A stretch of DNA of 64,000 nucleotides from Poa pratensis (GCA_947311845.1 CAMZMU010000107.1:14675949-14739948), one strand, 5' to 3'. Shown: positions 11,006 through 22,431, counted from the first letter of the stretch. The notes: generated from the sequence alone by a model not told the origin. Numbers and translations: made by a program.

Positions 11006-12506
11006 CTTGCAATCAGTAATTCTGTAAGGGTATGTTGTGGATTATTGCACTACTGTGCATTAGTGTATAGAGTGATCTATGGTAAAAGGAGACATTCTGT
11101 TTTCAAATACTCTGTTTCTGGTGTCTTGGCCGTTTACAGTTTCAGAGTAGAGCTGCTGCCGCACTGCGCACGGGGCTTCAGTCACATTCAGGACATGCTT
11201 TCCCGCCATTTCTCAGCATTCGGAAACTACAAGACCATCTCTTCAGAGAGAAGAAGAAACAATTGCAACACTAGCTGGGCATGCTTATAATCCTGGAAGC
11301 AGAGGATCCAAGCATGGCATGCCAAGGATAGCTGATCGTGTTTGTATTTAAGCGATGCAATCAGATGAGATGGAGAAAACATTAAATATGCTAATATTAC
11401 CCTAGAAAACTTTAAAAATATTACTATGGTGTTACCACTCACAACCCATTACAAAAGAAATTGTGGGTCACGTACCTGATCAATCTTGCACCTAAACCCC
11501 CGTTGCTATGTCCTGCAATCAAGATAAGTCATCGGGTATTTTATCATGTCGTTGCCAATTGTTTGACATAAGCCGCTAGGGTCCTCGCTTCTCTGTCGCG
11601 GCGAGGGCTTCGATGGTGGTTGCCGGTGGTGAGTCCGGACTCACTTGCTCGTGGAGAAGCGATGGTGATGACAGTTTGTTGGCAACCTCGGTGACGATCT
11701 TCTCCTTGGTGGCCTGCGTGGATTCTTTGTGTGTAGCCAGTTCGGTCCCGTCGAAACCTCCCAAGTTTAGGTTTTTCTTTTTCAAATTTTATCGACTAGA
11801 ATTCAGCAAAGTAAAGTAAAATCGAATTTTATTTGACTATAGTCTTGGAACCAGCGAAATTACTGAACTTTCCATGTTTCCACCATACTTTTCCTCTCCA
11901 TGATGGACACTGAAGCTCTTCTGAAGACGCCGTTGAACCTCATGAGAAGTTTCCTCCATCATACGGATCAGATGGAACACTCATAACTAAACCGGGGGCA
12001 TGAAGATGCAATACATCGACCCCATACGGCCATACGACGAACCGGTGAAGGCTTCATCCGAGGAAGGATCAGTGATCTATGTACCACGTCCAGCCTGATC
12101 GTAACACCACCACCGCCGAAGGCCCGCCGTTGAAGCTCAAAATACTACTCAATTTCAGCCTGTCGCCGCACGGAAGAAACAGCCTGAACACCCGGATCCA
12201 TGAACGGCGACCCTGGATCGCGTGTGTCCCCTGACCGCACGCGCAGCCGTTTTGTCTGCTGAATCAACAGCTCTTGTATTGTCGCCCGTATCCGGCTGTT
12301 TGTAATCGTAGTTAACACATTGACCTAACCTACGCTTTGTTTAGCTTCTAGCCTCGCCCCAACAGCTCAGCAATGCTGATCTTTTCAATTTTCAAAGATG
12401 CCGCAACCTTGATACGGGGTGCTCCAGCTGCACCTTGAGATCTGCATGCCTCTGACTGAGGGAAGCATCCCGGAACGTACTAACAGCTAGGTGCCGGAGG
12501 TTTTCC
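11006..12506. other. Spacer between the two intact EXORDIUM-like genes
   Basis: It holds the 3' UTR of copy 1 and the promoter of copy 2. A 207-bp ORF at 11613-11819 lacks any motif and is not called. No repeat with clear ends was found. Confidence 0.4.
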
Positions 12507-12515
12507 CTATAAATA
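12507..12515 (+). promoter_or_regulatory. TATA box of second EXORDIUM-like gene
   Basis: CTATAAATA within TTTTCCCTATAAATAAGCTCC, about 130 bp before the start codon at 12639. Confidence 0.75.
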
Positions 12516-12638
12516 AGCTCCTCCTCATTCACTTAGCTCACATCTCACCATCGATCACACCTTCATCGAGCTCTTTCCTGCTCACTCTACTGTCCAGTCA
12601 ACTTCTAGCTAGCTACACTCTGTAATCCAAAGTCAGAA

Positions 12639-13598
12639 ATGGCCATCGTTCGTGCAAAGGCGGCGGTGCTGCTTGCTGCCGTGATGCTTGTGAGCACGGC
12701 ACAGCTTTGCGTGGGGGCGAGGCGGCGCATGGAGCTGTATCAGCCAGACCCAGCCACCATGCTCACCTTCCACAAGGGTGGCGCCGTGCTCCACGGCGAC
12801 ATCCCCGTGTCCATACTCTGGTACGGGAAGTTCAAGCCGGCACACAAGTCGGTGATCATTGATTTCCTCCTCTCCCTCACGACCGCCGCGCCTCAGGACG
12901 CCTCGCCGTCCGTGGCGCAGTGGTGGAGCATCATCGACCAGAAGTACCTATCCCCCGTGGCCAGCGCCACCCCTGGCAAGAAGACCCGGGTGCTGCTCGC
13001 GAACCAGCTCTCCGACGGCGCCGATGGCGCGGGCTCCATGGGCAACTCCCTCACACTGGCCCAGATCACCAAGCTGGCGGCCAACGCCAAGCCCCAGCGA
13101 GGCGGCATCGCGGTGGTCTTCACGGCGGAGGACGTGGCAGTGGAGGGGTTCGGCATGGGCCGGTGCAGCCTGCACGGCTCCGACGCCAGCGCCGGCACGA
13201 CCTACATCTGGGTCGGCAACCCGGCGACGCAGTGCCCCGGCCAGTGCGCGTGGCCGTTCCACCAGCCCGCCTACGGGCCGCAGGACCCGCCCCTCGTGGC
13301 GCCCAACGGCGACGTCGGCGTGGACGGCATGATCATGAACCTCGCCAGCATGCTCGCCGGCGCCGCCACCAACCCGTTCGGGAACGCCTACTACCAGGGC
13401 AGCAGCGACGCGCCGCTGGAGGCCTGCACCACCTGCCCGGGGGTCTTCGGTAGCGGCGCGTACCCTGGCTACGCCGGGGACCTGAAGGTGGACCCGGCCA
13501 CCGGCGCGAGCTACAATGCCAATGGCGCGCGTGGCAGGAAGTACTTGCTTCCTGCGCTCTACGACATTTCCACGTCTGCTTGCAACACTTTGGTGTAG
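12639..13598 (+). CDS. EXL: EXORDIUM-like protein (PHI-1 family), copy 2
   Basis: A single-exon 319-aa protein of the PHI-1/EXORDIUM family, predicted to be secreted to the apoplast. The signal peptide ends near residue 26 (AAVMLVSTAQLCVGA). Conserved blocks: DIPVSILWYGKFKPAHK (54-70), QWWSIIDQKYL (94-104), GGIAVVFTAEDVAVEGFG (155-172), QCPGQCAWPFHQP (198-210), GDVGVDGM (224-231), TNPFGNAYYQG (244-254), LEACTTC (260-266), [10 protein letters not shown] (271-280) and [18 protein letters not shown] (292-309). It is oriented like copy 1 and clearly a tandem duplicate of it. Unusually, two cysteines present in copy 1 (C131 in RCSLG, C171 in GFCMSRC) are both replaced here (GSMG and GFGMGRC), so a disulfide may have been lost as a pair. 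The ORF is otherwise complete, with its own TATA box. Confidence 0.95.
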   Translation: MAIVRAKAAVLLAAVMLVSTAQLCVGARRRMELYQPDPATMLTFHKGGAVLHGDIPVSILWYGKFKPAHKSVIIDFLLSLTTAAPQDASPSVAQWWSIIDQKYLSPVASATPGKKTRVLLANQLSDGADGAGSMGNSLTLAQITKLAANAKPQRGGIAVVFTAEDVAVEGFGMGRCSLHGSDASAGTTYIWVGNPATQCPGQCAWPFHQPAYGPQDPPLVAPNGDVGVDGMIMNLASMLAGAATNPFGNAYYQGSSDAPLEACTTCPGVFGSGAYPGYAGDLKVDPATGASYNANGARGRKYLLPALYDISTSACNTLV

Positions 13599-14110
13599 AG
13601 CAGATTGCATTCCAAGATTATTTTTTAGTTTCGATGCTGAGAAAGTAGTGTATATATTTCAGCATGGAAGCATGCAATTCTTTCGTTCGTGAGATTATGT
13701 GTCAGCAATAATGTTGATCGGAGAAATGGAACTGAGGTTGGTCAATATGTTCCAAGAGTATTTCAGAGGATGGAAGGGGATTTGGTGAACACCCAATCCC
13801 CACAAATCCTCACAAATACTCTTCCCCAAAAATACACTAGCATGGACTAGAGTTATTTTTTGTGTTAGGCAAAAAAGAGGGATGGTAGGCGATATTTGGA
13901 GATTATCCCCTCCCATCCCCTAAAATACACTAGAAGTAAACAAACTAGTAGGGATTTTCCGGGATCGGGAAAATCCCCTCCCATCACACTAGAGGTAAAC
14001 ATGGCCTTAACAAGAGGTTTTTTTGTTTTTGTTTGAGGAAACATTAACTCTCTCGTGATTTTCTCAATTGATTTTTGGTTTTGATACATTGTGGAGAGCT
14101 ACCCAGTACC
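13599..14110. other. 3' flank of second EXORDIUM-like gene
   Basis: About 500 bp with no gene. 13750-14000 contains repeated words such as AAATCCCCTCCCATC and AAATACACTAG in direct and inverted arrangement, possibly an old MITE without detectable target duplications. Confidence 0.35.
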
Positions 14111-14112
14111 TA

Positions 14113-14257
14113 CTCCCTCCGTATCAAAATATAAACTTTCTATCTTTTTCTGCACACATGTATCTAGACATGTTTTGTGCAAACTTTTACATACATTTGT
14201 CCAGAAAAAATGTGTGGAGAAAAATCTAGAAAGTCTTATATTTTGATACGGAGGGAG
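14113..14257. mobile_element. Stowaway MITE (Tc1/mariner)
   Basis: 145 bp with near-perfect terminal inverted repeats, CTCCCTCCGTATCAAAATAT on the left and its complement on the right, flanked by TA dinucleotides (14111-14112, 14258-14259). It is non-coding and folds into a hairpin. Confidence 0.9.
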
Positions 14258-14390
14258 TAGTATTAAAATTAAAATCAATCCATGACTCAAGTATTTCTTC
14301 CTTCTAGTGTCATGGATAACATAACCAACACCTTTTTGAATTTCCTTTAGGTTTGAAGACCGAAAGATGTCGTCCAACACATCATCTCTT

Positions 14391-14592
14391 CTATCGCAGG
14401 TTTTGTGCTACCCCGTACAAAGCGACCATCGATGTGTCCATCGTCACACCCCGATCCTCTGCTCCTTGCCCCTTCTCCCACATGTAAGCCATATTCTATC
14501 GCAGGTTTTTTGCTACCCCGTACAAAGCGACCATCGATGTGTCCATCGTCACACCCCGATCCTTTGCTCCTTGCCCCTTCTCCCACATGTAA
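14391..14592. repeat. Tandem duplication of a ~105-bp unit
   Basis: Two almost identical copies start CTATCGCAGGTTTT at 14391 and 14496 and run to CCCACATGTAAG. Read on the minus strand, both give the same peptide piece (GCDDGHIDGRFVRGS), so the unit may be a remnant of a coding exon, but I do not recognise the family. The second copy is interrupted at its TAA by the Harbinger element. The first copy shows the uninterrupted CATGTAAGCCATA. Confidence 0.8.
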
Positions 14593-15038
14593 GAGCATCT
14601 CCAGTCGGGCGCCCAAATGGCCGCCCAAAGGCCTTTGGGGCGTGCCGGACACTTTTTTTCCCTACTCGCGCCGCCCAAATCTGATTTTGGTCCGGCGCGG
14701 TCCAGTTTTGTGTCCGGCACGCCCAGCCCACGCCCTCAACTTGGGGCGGCCCCGGACACAACGACGGCCGCCTCCGACGCGCGGGCCACGCCTGGCAGTT
14801 AGACACGCCACGAAGCGGCGGGCGACCTAACTTCTGGTCATCTATTAATGGCGGGCGGCGTCTCGGTTTCCTAGCCGGGCGCAGCGACGCGTCTCTTCAC
14901 CTGCGGCGACGAAGCGTCTGCGCCACGGCGGCGTCAGTGCCAGGCGCTTCTTTTGAAGCGTCGCCGTTAATGGTGCGGCAGGCGAGCCGTTGGCCGGCCG
15001 GAGTTAAGGCGATCTCATCTGTTCGCCTCCCCGGCCGC

Positions 15039-15045
15039 TATATAG
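15039..15045 (+). promoter_or_regulatory. TATA box upstream of the Harbinger-borne ORF
   Basis: TATATAG within GGCCGCTATATAGAGCGGG, about 90 bp before the ATG at 15131. The spacing is like that of real plant genes. Confidence 0.5.
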
Positions 15046-15130
15046 AGCGGGTACCTCGCCGTCTTCAGCACAAACATCTCCACCAAAAAACCATCGGCGA
15101 AGAGGCGATCTCCACCCCCCAAAACTCGCC

Positions 15131-17424
15131 ATGGCCCCTGCTGGACGCTCCGCGGAGGAACAGACGGCGGCCCACCGGCGCCGCCGCGACCTTGCGCGCA
15201 TGCGTGAGCGGCTGAGGAGCTGGAACAACCGTGAAGCGGGGTCGTCTGCTCCGCCTCCGCCACCACCGCCACCAGCGGCTAACTTGCTCACGGGGGCCGA
15301 GGCGCGCGAGCTCATCCGCACCAACACGCCCGTGCCGGCGAACAGCCGCCTCCCCGAGGGCTGGGAAACGAACCCAGTCCACGTCCCGGTCGCACCAAGG
15401 CTCGCCGGCCAGGCGCGCGCCGACTACGTCGCCTTGTGCATGCAAGCCATGCCGCCGGAGATGCACGACGACGCCAGGTTCGAGCCGAACTCGGCGTACT
15501 GGGATGAGCAGATCGAGCTCGAGTACCAGTACCGCCGGAACTCCTTCTTCGTCGACGAGCCACCTGCGGACTGGTTCGACTCCGACGATGACGTCCTCAC
15601 CAACGCCTCCGACGAGAGCTTCGCGGCGAGCATGGAGCGGGAGAGGGCTCGCTACGAGGAGATGGAGCAGGCTCGGCGCGCAAGAGCAGAACAACGCCGC
15701 GCGCAACCTCCACCGCCGCAACCTGACGAACAAGCGGCGGAGAAGGCTGATGGTGATGATGGCGGCTCCGACTTCAGCTGGCCGCCGACGCCGGAGTGGG
15801 ATCCCGGCCACATGCAGCTCGCTATCCAGGCCGACATAGCCGCCACCGCCACCGCCGCCTCCACCGCCAGCACCTCCGCCGCCTCCACCTCCACCGACGG
15901 CTACCTGATGCATGTAAAATGCATACATGAACTTTGCACTATATCACTCATATTCCAATCATATTTGCATCATATAAGGGTTATACCACTGTTATTTAAT
16001 GATTTTAGGAAATAAATAATTGTTTCCTATTTTTATGGAATTAACCCTGCGCAGGCAGAAAACCCTATTTCTTTCCTTTTATGTTTCAGGGACCTAAACG
16101 ACGTCATAAAAATCAGGAAAAATACAGGCGTCATTATTTTGGAAGGAGGAAGACGTAGGAGCGAAGGAATCAAGCAAACGGAGGCCGGAGGGCCAAAAGG
16201 GGTGGCCCACGCGGCCACTGTACCTGGCCGCGTGGGGCCCACCAACTTGTCCCTCAGGGCTCCGCAGCCGTCGATCTTTTCTCCACCGCCTTCGTCTTGA
16301 CCTAAAAACGCCTATAAAAGAAGTCCCACGGCGTTCTCGAAAACAAGTGCCGCCGAAACAGAGAAACACCGAAAGAGAGATCTGGAGCTGCAGATTGGAG
16401 GGGGGAAACTCCGGCGGGGCGCTGTCGGGGTGGTCTCCATCTTCTCCAACGACTTCTCCACCGTCTTCATGATGAAGGGGGAGTAGTCCACCCCCTGGAC
16501 TTGGGTTTGTGGTGTTAACTTATGTATCTCTCCTCTCTTTGAGCTTCACTAATTAGTACCGTATGAGCTGCTGAACATGATTACGGTCATCTATATAATT
16601 CCTATGGTGGATATTGTGGTATGAGATGATATTTGTTATGCATTTACTGTTGTGTTGAATCTTTTATGACTTGTCATACTTTGGAGATAGTCTATGATGC
16701 ATGTGATGGTTTGATTTATTCATAATGCCTTGTTTATCCCTATCATGAGGTGATTGACACCACCAAGTGTAGATAGATGAGAGAGTTGTGGTCACACACA
16801 CGAAATATAAATCATTGCACTAGTGTTCAAAATATTGTCCATTAAGAAGTATGATGTATGTGGGTACGGGATAGCCGATGTGACACGGCATAGGTATTGA
16901 GTGACATAGTACCGCCCAACATCTTTATCTGGGGGTAAAAAGGAAGAGTATGATGTGGGAGTGACAACAACCACGCTAGCCTTACGAGGGTGACCTAGCA
17001 ACACAAATTAGTACTTCTTTCAACTATGTGTTTTATGACATATAGCCATTATAAAAGCTACCATTAAAACATGACAATTGTGTGTACTTTATCTATAACA
17101 TGATAATCACCGTAGATAAGAGAGAGAGTATTAAGTGAACCCATGAACCCGTTCCTATAAGAGAAAATCTTTGTCTTGTCCTCTTGCATTGAAGAAGATT
17201 GACACACTTTTACATTCTTGTTTTGTTATATTAAACTTTCATCCATCAAATCAACCACCTTATTCTTTAAACTTGTTTAGTGCATAATCAACTAAAACTT
17301 GTGACACTTTAGTTGCAGGGAATGGATAACTTTTCCTTCTTGCTCCTGCGGATCGATACCTTACTTCCACATTGAGAGGTGCTACAGTGATGCTCTGCTC
17401 TTGGGTTATCACTACCTCTACTGA
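15131..17424 (+). pseudogene. Unknown ORF of Harbinger element, split by solo LTR
   Basis: I do not recognise this protein. The first part (15131-15905) reads 258 codons. After it comes the solo LTR with duplicated CTACC, and the reading frame then continues for two codons to TGA at 17422-17424, so the ancestral product was 260 aa. Features: an Arg-rich N-terminus (HRRRRDLARMRERL), a poly-Pro tract near residues 40-47, an acidic centre (DWFDSDDD), a charged likely coiled coil (MERERARYEEMEQARRARAE) and an Ala/Thr-rich tail. The tract WPPTPEWDP lies near the C-terminus. It has a TATA box 90 bp upstream and no transposase motif. It may be a transposon accessory protein or a captured host exon. 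The current reading frame runs on into the LTR for 36 codons, so a nearly full-length product with an altered tail remains possible. Confidence 0.55.
15906..17411 (+). mobile_element. Solo LTR, Athila-type Gypsy element
   Basis: 1506 bp beginning TGATGCATGTAAAATGCATA and ending GGGTTATCA (TG...CA), bounded by the 5-bp duplication CTACC (15901-15905, 17412-17416). The 3' part (GATACCTTACTTCC then GAGAGGTGCTACAG) matches my memory of the ends of Triticeae Athila-lineage LTRs. No internal domain is present, so it is a solo LTR left by unequal recombination. Confidence 0.85.
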
Positions 17425-17723
17425 CTCTGCTCCGGCTACCGCCGGGGTCCTGTTTTCGCCGCCGCAAGGGCCGGCGAGTGCCCCAACTGCCGGTGCCCGG
17501 CGTGCTATCCCTTGAACTAGATCTAGATTTAGATTTGAATTATATTTGTTTTTAATGAATTTCAATGAAATGTAAAATCTTTCGTATGAAAAAATCGTAT
17601 TTGAATGAAATATGCCGAAATTTAAATTTAAATTTTATTGGTTTGGGCGGCGCGAGTGGGGAGCGACGGCGCCCAAATGCGCCAAGCCTTCGCATTTGGG
17701 CGCCCCGACTGAAGATACTCTAA

Positions 17724-19851
17724 GCCATAGTTCATGTACAATCATGACTAGTGGAAATGTATCCCAAGTTGCCAGATCCAATACTGATCAGACTATGACG
17801 TTGCCAAAACGGTGAGACCAGGGCCACCATGAAAGATGGTACTATTGTAAAAGGTAAGTTCATATGTTTTTGCGACGATGCATAATTATGACCAAATTGA
17901 TACAAAGTTGTATATGTTTCAATGTGAACGCACACGCTAGACGTGAAGATTCTGAGTTATGCTGCAAGTCTTTTTTGGTGCATTATCGATGTTTGCATAC
18001 GTGTGCATGCTACCAGCACACGCTTGCATTACTAGAACACAATATCGAGATATTGTCTCAAAACGTGAAATTTTTAGGTGACGTTTATATAGGTCGCATC
18101 AAACCGACATAGACCCGTGGCACTTGTCACCCCAATCCAAAAAGAATGCTACACACCCCATGCAAAATGGTGATACATCAAACATTTTACCTATACGCAA
18201 AAGGAAAGGAAAAAACAGAATAAAACAAATACAAAGATGGGGCTAAATGGAGGTGGGGTGTCATTTCCAGAAATTTTATATTTCATATTATAGTTCTTTT
18301 AATTGAACATGGATTCTACTTGTTTGATGACGCATGGAAATGTGTTAGGTGTAAAGATTTTGTTTTTCTGAATTTTTTGGCATGTTTTTTTTTTTCGAAT
18401 TGTGGCCTAGAAGATATGAATTTTACAGTTTTTTAGTATTTGCTGTAATTGTTTAGAGGCTGACAGGGGGGTCGCACAGGACAGGGGTGGGCTGACGTCA
18501 TTTTCTGACGTTAGTCGACGGCGGAGACACGGCGGAGCTGGCGAGGTCGCGCTCGCGTGGCGGCGAACGCGCGGAAGGCCGATACTGCGCGGATCTGCGA
18601 GAGGCGGCGGAGGCGAGCTGGATGGGCGGCGAGGGGTGCCATATGGACGCCGGAGTCGCCGGCGTCGAGTACTGAACTTTGGAATTTGAATTATAATGGT
18701 TAAATATGGTTGCAATTCAATTTTGATAACGTCCACTTCGAAATCTGTTCAAATTTGGAAATTGTTGGAATTTTAGAGAATTTAACGTTTTTAGAAATGT
18801 CTGTATTTAAAAGTTGCTGGAGTTAGAAATTATCATGAATTGAATTGTTTTCACGTTTGAAAAATGATGAGGTTGGGAGGAATGCTACAATTTTCGAGGA
18901 CTCAAATTTCAAATTTGGATTTAAATGCTCTAATCCGTTCGTGTTTTCCCCACAAATTTGTCGAAATATCGGCAAGTACTAAAAAATTCGAACATGCTTT
19001 TCATTTATTGGCGCAAATGCATATATTTTTTGTAGCCATTTTGGTATTTTTTTTACATTTTTTTTGCGCTGGTTGTATGTATTTTTTTTTTCCGTTTTCT
19101 GTTTCTGTTGAAATAGGAAAAAAAAAGCCGACGGGTGGGCCCAGCGCTGACGTCGGCGTGACGTCAGCACGGGGCAGGGCCAGCCATGGCGACGACCACG
19201 GCGAGGATCACGGCGGCAGCGTGGCGGCGCGTTTTGGGACGCCCTGCCAAGCACAGTCGACGCGCGCGCTGACGGGGCAGCCGGGAGTGGCGGCGCCGCT
19301 GGCTGTATGTCGCCGGAGAGTCGCCGGCGGGCCGCGGATGCGGCGGGGGCAGCGCGCACGGCCGCGACAAATCCGGCGCCCCCGCGGCGTCCCGGCACGC
19401 TTCCGTCGGCGACGTGGTGGAAGCGAGGACGGCCGAGCCGCCTGTGGCCTTGGATTTGGGCAGCGGGGAGCAGCGCGGCGGCGGGACGCGTCGGCGGCGG
19501 CGGCGACCACGGTGGCGTCGCGGGAGAGAGAAGGGGAGGGGGAGAAGATGGCACTTTTACAGGAAACACCCTCGGCTATGGTATAATTCTGTTTAGGTCC
19601 TTTTGCTCACGAAACTATGGACCGCGGAGCTATTTTCCGGCAGCGAGGGGTCTTTTTGCAAAATGGCGCGGCGACCGGGTGGGCGACCGGCGGGTGACCT
19701 GTACACGTGGCGCCCGATTGGTAGAAAATCGCGATGAACAGTTCGAGGGGATTGGGACGACGTGGTCGCATCCCGGCCGTCCGTCACGCCGATCGGACGG
19801 CCAGGGATTGCAGGCGACGTGGAGCGCTGAGGGGGCAGCTAGTAGGATCCG
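17724..19851. other. Alternating AT- and GC-rich stretch without supported gene
   Basis: Two GC-rich islands (about 18460-18680 and 19110-19560) sit in AT-rich DNA. Both contain TGACGTC-type (bZIP-like) words, including CTGACGTCATTTTCTGACGT near 18492 and GCTGACGTCGGCGTGACGTC near 19145. The 240-aa ORF at 18864-19586 starts in AT-rich sequence and runs into an Arg/Gly-rich tract with no domain, so I do not call it. An unrecognised transposon is possible. Confidence 0.35.
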
Positions 19852-20690
19852 GCAGCAATGCTGGACCTGTAGATGCATGTAGTATATCCAGGTGAATTGC
19901 GGTTGCGGAGCTCGAGTTACGAATAAATAATTTTAGTGAACGAGACTCCATCCAGCCATGATCATCCGTTTTATTCATTCCCGATCTGTACTAGAAGTTC
20001 CTTCTAGCCAGCGTGGCTTGTCTACTGATGGCACCCACGTCTATTGGGCGTGGGTAGAGCTTAACCAAACGTACACCCATGTGCTGAAATCTTAACCACA
20101 CCCGCGCGTGTGTATAGATTTTGTATCATACCCACACCCGTGGGTAATAAAAACCCACGGGTAGACCCACCAAATAACACACTATATAAGAAACTATGGA
20201 TATGCTCATTTATTCATTGATTCAACAAACGTCACGTATATAAAATTAACAATAAAATAACACAACATACTCATCGTATAGGAAAATAACATCAAAATAA
20301 ATACTTTAGATATCAAAATAACAAAATATACGAAAAATGACATCATTACAATCCAACATAAGTTGGGAAACAAGCAAAAATTACGTAGGCGGTTAGTATT
20401 TCGGATTTTTTCCAAAATAACCTTATGTTAACACAAATATACATGCCATAAAAAAATAGATGAGTACGTGGGTATGCGGGTATGAGTACTACTTTACCAC
20501 ACCCGCGCCCACGATATCCACTGGGTACACAGTTTTTACCATTTACGTACCCATGGCAAAAGTTTTTAATTAAAGGCTTAACTTAATGGGTAAATACCGA
20601 CTGGCTATGCGGGTAATGAGTACCCATTGCCATCGGTAGGCTTGTCCCTCAAGCTCCCAGCAGAGAAATATTCGTGCGGGCGGAACAACG
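19852..20690. repeat. Local duplication, copy A (interrupted by hAT element)
   Basis: Begins GCAGCAATGCTGGACCTGTAG and continues through CCAGCGTGGCTTGTC, then resumes after the hAT element with CTCCCAGCAGAGAAATATTC. The same string of words occurs at 22595-22866. The copies have diverged by several substitutions and small indels. The shared sequence has no ORF. Confidence 0.8.
20023..20638. mobile_element. hAT-type non-autonomous element
   Basis: 616 bp with an 8-bp target duplication GGCTTGTC (20015-20022, 20639-20646) and short terminal inverted repeats (TACTGATGGCA left, TACCGATGGCA from the right end). The ends are rich in CCCACGGGTA and GGGTA words, as in many grass hAT MITEs. It has no transposase. 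Confidence 0.8.
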
Positions 20691-22306
20691 CAGCGAGACT
20701 GGTATTAAAAAATAACAAGATAATACAGTCATGAGCAAAATAATGGAGAAGCTACGTGTACTTGAGGGGCAATTGCCCCCCAACCCCGTTTCTGTTTTTG
20801 TGCAGTTAAATGAGCCCATGTAGGTTATGCCCAGAAACGGCCCTGCTTCTTGAGCACGAACTAGTCCTCGCCGTCCTTGTTAGTGTCGCGTTTAGGGAGG
20901 AGAAGTGTGTTTCATCCCGCCCGGCGTGTGTGCGTGTCAGCTTGTGTAGCATGTAGCGCCGACTTCTGATGACTTCTCTACCCTGCGGACTTCTTATATA
21001 TCCAAGATTTAAACATTCAGGAGCCCATCTAAAAAAACATTCACGACCCATCACCTTCTAATATTGTTTTTTTCCCTTCAGGCGACCACTATCATAAAAC
21101 GGTATTGTCCGGTTAGTTATTTTTTACCAGACAGAGATGTTGTATTGACTAACGACAAATTAATACAACTGCACACACACCAGCTTTCATGTATTTTCTC
21201 CCGGTGGGAGGGAAACTGCTACCAGTGGGCCCTTTGCAGTTAGCTTGCATAGTGTTTGTATGGGCCCTATGATTTCCATAAATATGAAATTAGGTGTCAA
21301 TTGTATTTTTCGTATGTGCTAGTACCACTGGCGGGCCTAATCACCAGCTTCGTTGCATTTGAGTGAATGCTTCCAACTAAATCCAAATACTTGCTATGCT
21401 TTTGATCGGTCGAGAAATCCTAAATTTTCGTAGGCTGAAACAGAAGAAAACCGAAAGAGTTGAGCATAAACACTAAACAACTTAAAACAAAAATGCTAGA
21501 AAACCAGCTAATTCAAAAAAAATCCCGATTAACTTCGAAAAAAAACTTTACCGCTTGAAACTATTGTGGAACAACACACTCGAGAGCAAGCACGAGTAAC
21601 TAAAGAAATTATAAAAAAGTTTTCCGAAATCCACGTTTAAATTTTGGGTGGGAAGCGGTCTGAAAGGCTACCACGTCCACGACTATTATCAAGCTCATTC
21701 TTGTGTTATGTGTAAAGAAGACAAATTTGATTCTCCAAAATGATTTACATTGGATTTTAAAAGATACTTTTGACATTTTAAAATATCTTTTTCACCATTG
21801 AAAATATCTAGCCCCATTGAGCGAAATCGGATTTATTGGCGATGTGTCCATTTTGTACGTGGAAAAGTTGGCGCGATCTAGCATCACTCGCGCGGTGGAG
21901 CGGGGCGTACAACCGAGACATGGCAACGGGGTCAAGCTCGCGGTTCCCGTTCCATGAGGCTGCGGCCACGGCACCGCGTGATCGAGACCGCACGAGCGCC
22001 GCACGCCCAGACCGTCAAACAGTTGGGACGCGTCTCCTAGGCGGGCGCGCGCGAGGCCGCCACGAGCTGCACCGCCTGCACGCAGAACAGCCTGTGCCAT
22101 CGCCCGTCTTTGATCGGGACGCTGGCATGATCTGGTTCACGGCGGTGCTGTACCTGCACGCCATGGTAACTCGAGGACGAACAGAAAAATTAACCTTGCT
22201 TGGGTACTAGTAAACCCTGCAGGTAGAATCAGGTTATTCGCCTTGCAGGCTGGCAAGAGCAATGTTTTGCCTCGTGGACGGTGGATCGCACGTGGTCGCT
22301 GAGTAG
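20691..22306. other. Intergenic stretch
   Basis: No gene is identified. 21890-22150 is GC-rich and open on the + strand, and it ends at a possible splice donor (CCATGGTAACTC near 22163), but the peptide (MIWFTAVLYLHAM) belongs to no family I recognise. Confidence 0.35.
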
Positions 22307-22308
22307 TA

Positions 22309-22431
22309 CTCCCTCCGTTCCAAATTAATTGACACATATTTGATAACACATGAATGTATCTAGATACTAAACAAGTATAGATACATCCGTTTTTGGACAA
22401 AACCAAGTCAATTAATATGGAACGGAGGGAG
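22309..22431. mobile_element. Stowaway MITE
   Basis: 123 bp with terminal inverted repeats, CTCCCTCCGTTCCAAATTAA on the left and its near complement at the right end, and flanking TA (22307-22308, 22432-22433). It is non-coding. Confidence 0.9.

Larger units (their letters stand above)
14593..17720 (+). mobile_element. PIF/Harbinger-type DNA transposon, transposase-less
   Basis: A 3128-bp element flanked by the TAA duplication (14590-14592, 17721-17723). The ends are inverted repeats: the left begins GAGCATCTCCAGTCGGGCGC, and the right, inverted, begins GAGTATCTTCAGTCGGGGCG. TAA/TTA duplication with GAG-type ends fits PIF/Harbinger. Subtracting the 1506-bp solo LTR and one 5-bp duplication leaves an original element of about 1.6 kb. 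It carries one ORF with its own TATA box and no DDE transposase, so it is non-autonomous. Confidence 0.75.

Noticed and set aside
12948..13610. 220-aa minus-strand ORF opposite EXORDIUM-like copy 2
   Set aside because: Same effect: a GC-rich shadow of the real gene.
15065..15928. 287-aa minus-strand ORF with poly-Gly
   Set aside because: Antisense shadow of the Harbinger ORF; its poly-Gly is the complement of the poly-Pro and Ala/Thr tracts.
18864..19586. 240-aa + strand ORF
   Set aside because: Crosses abruptly from AT-rich to GC-rich sequence, with no motif and several alternative frames equally open.
21890..22165. Open GC-rich reading ending at a possible splice donor
   Set aside because: No family recognised and no partner exon found; noted in the region entry only.
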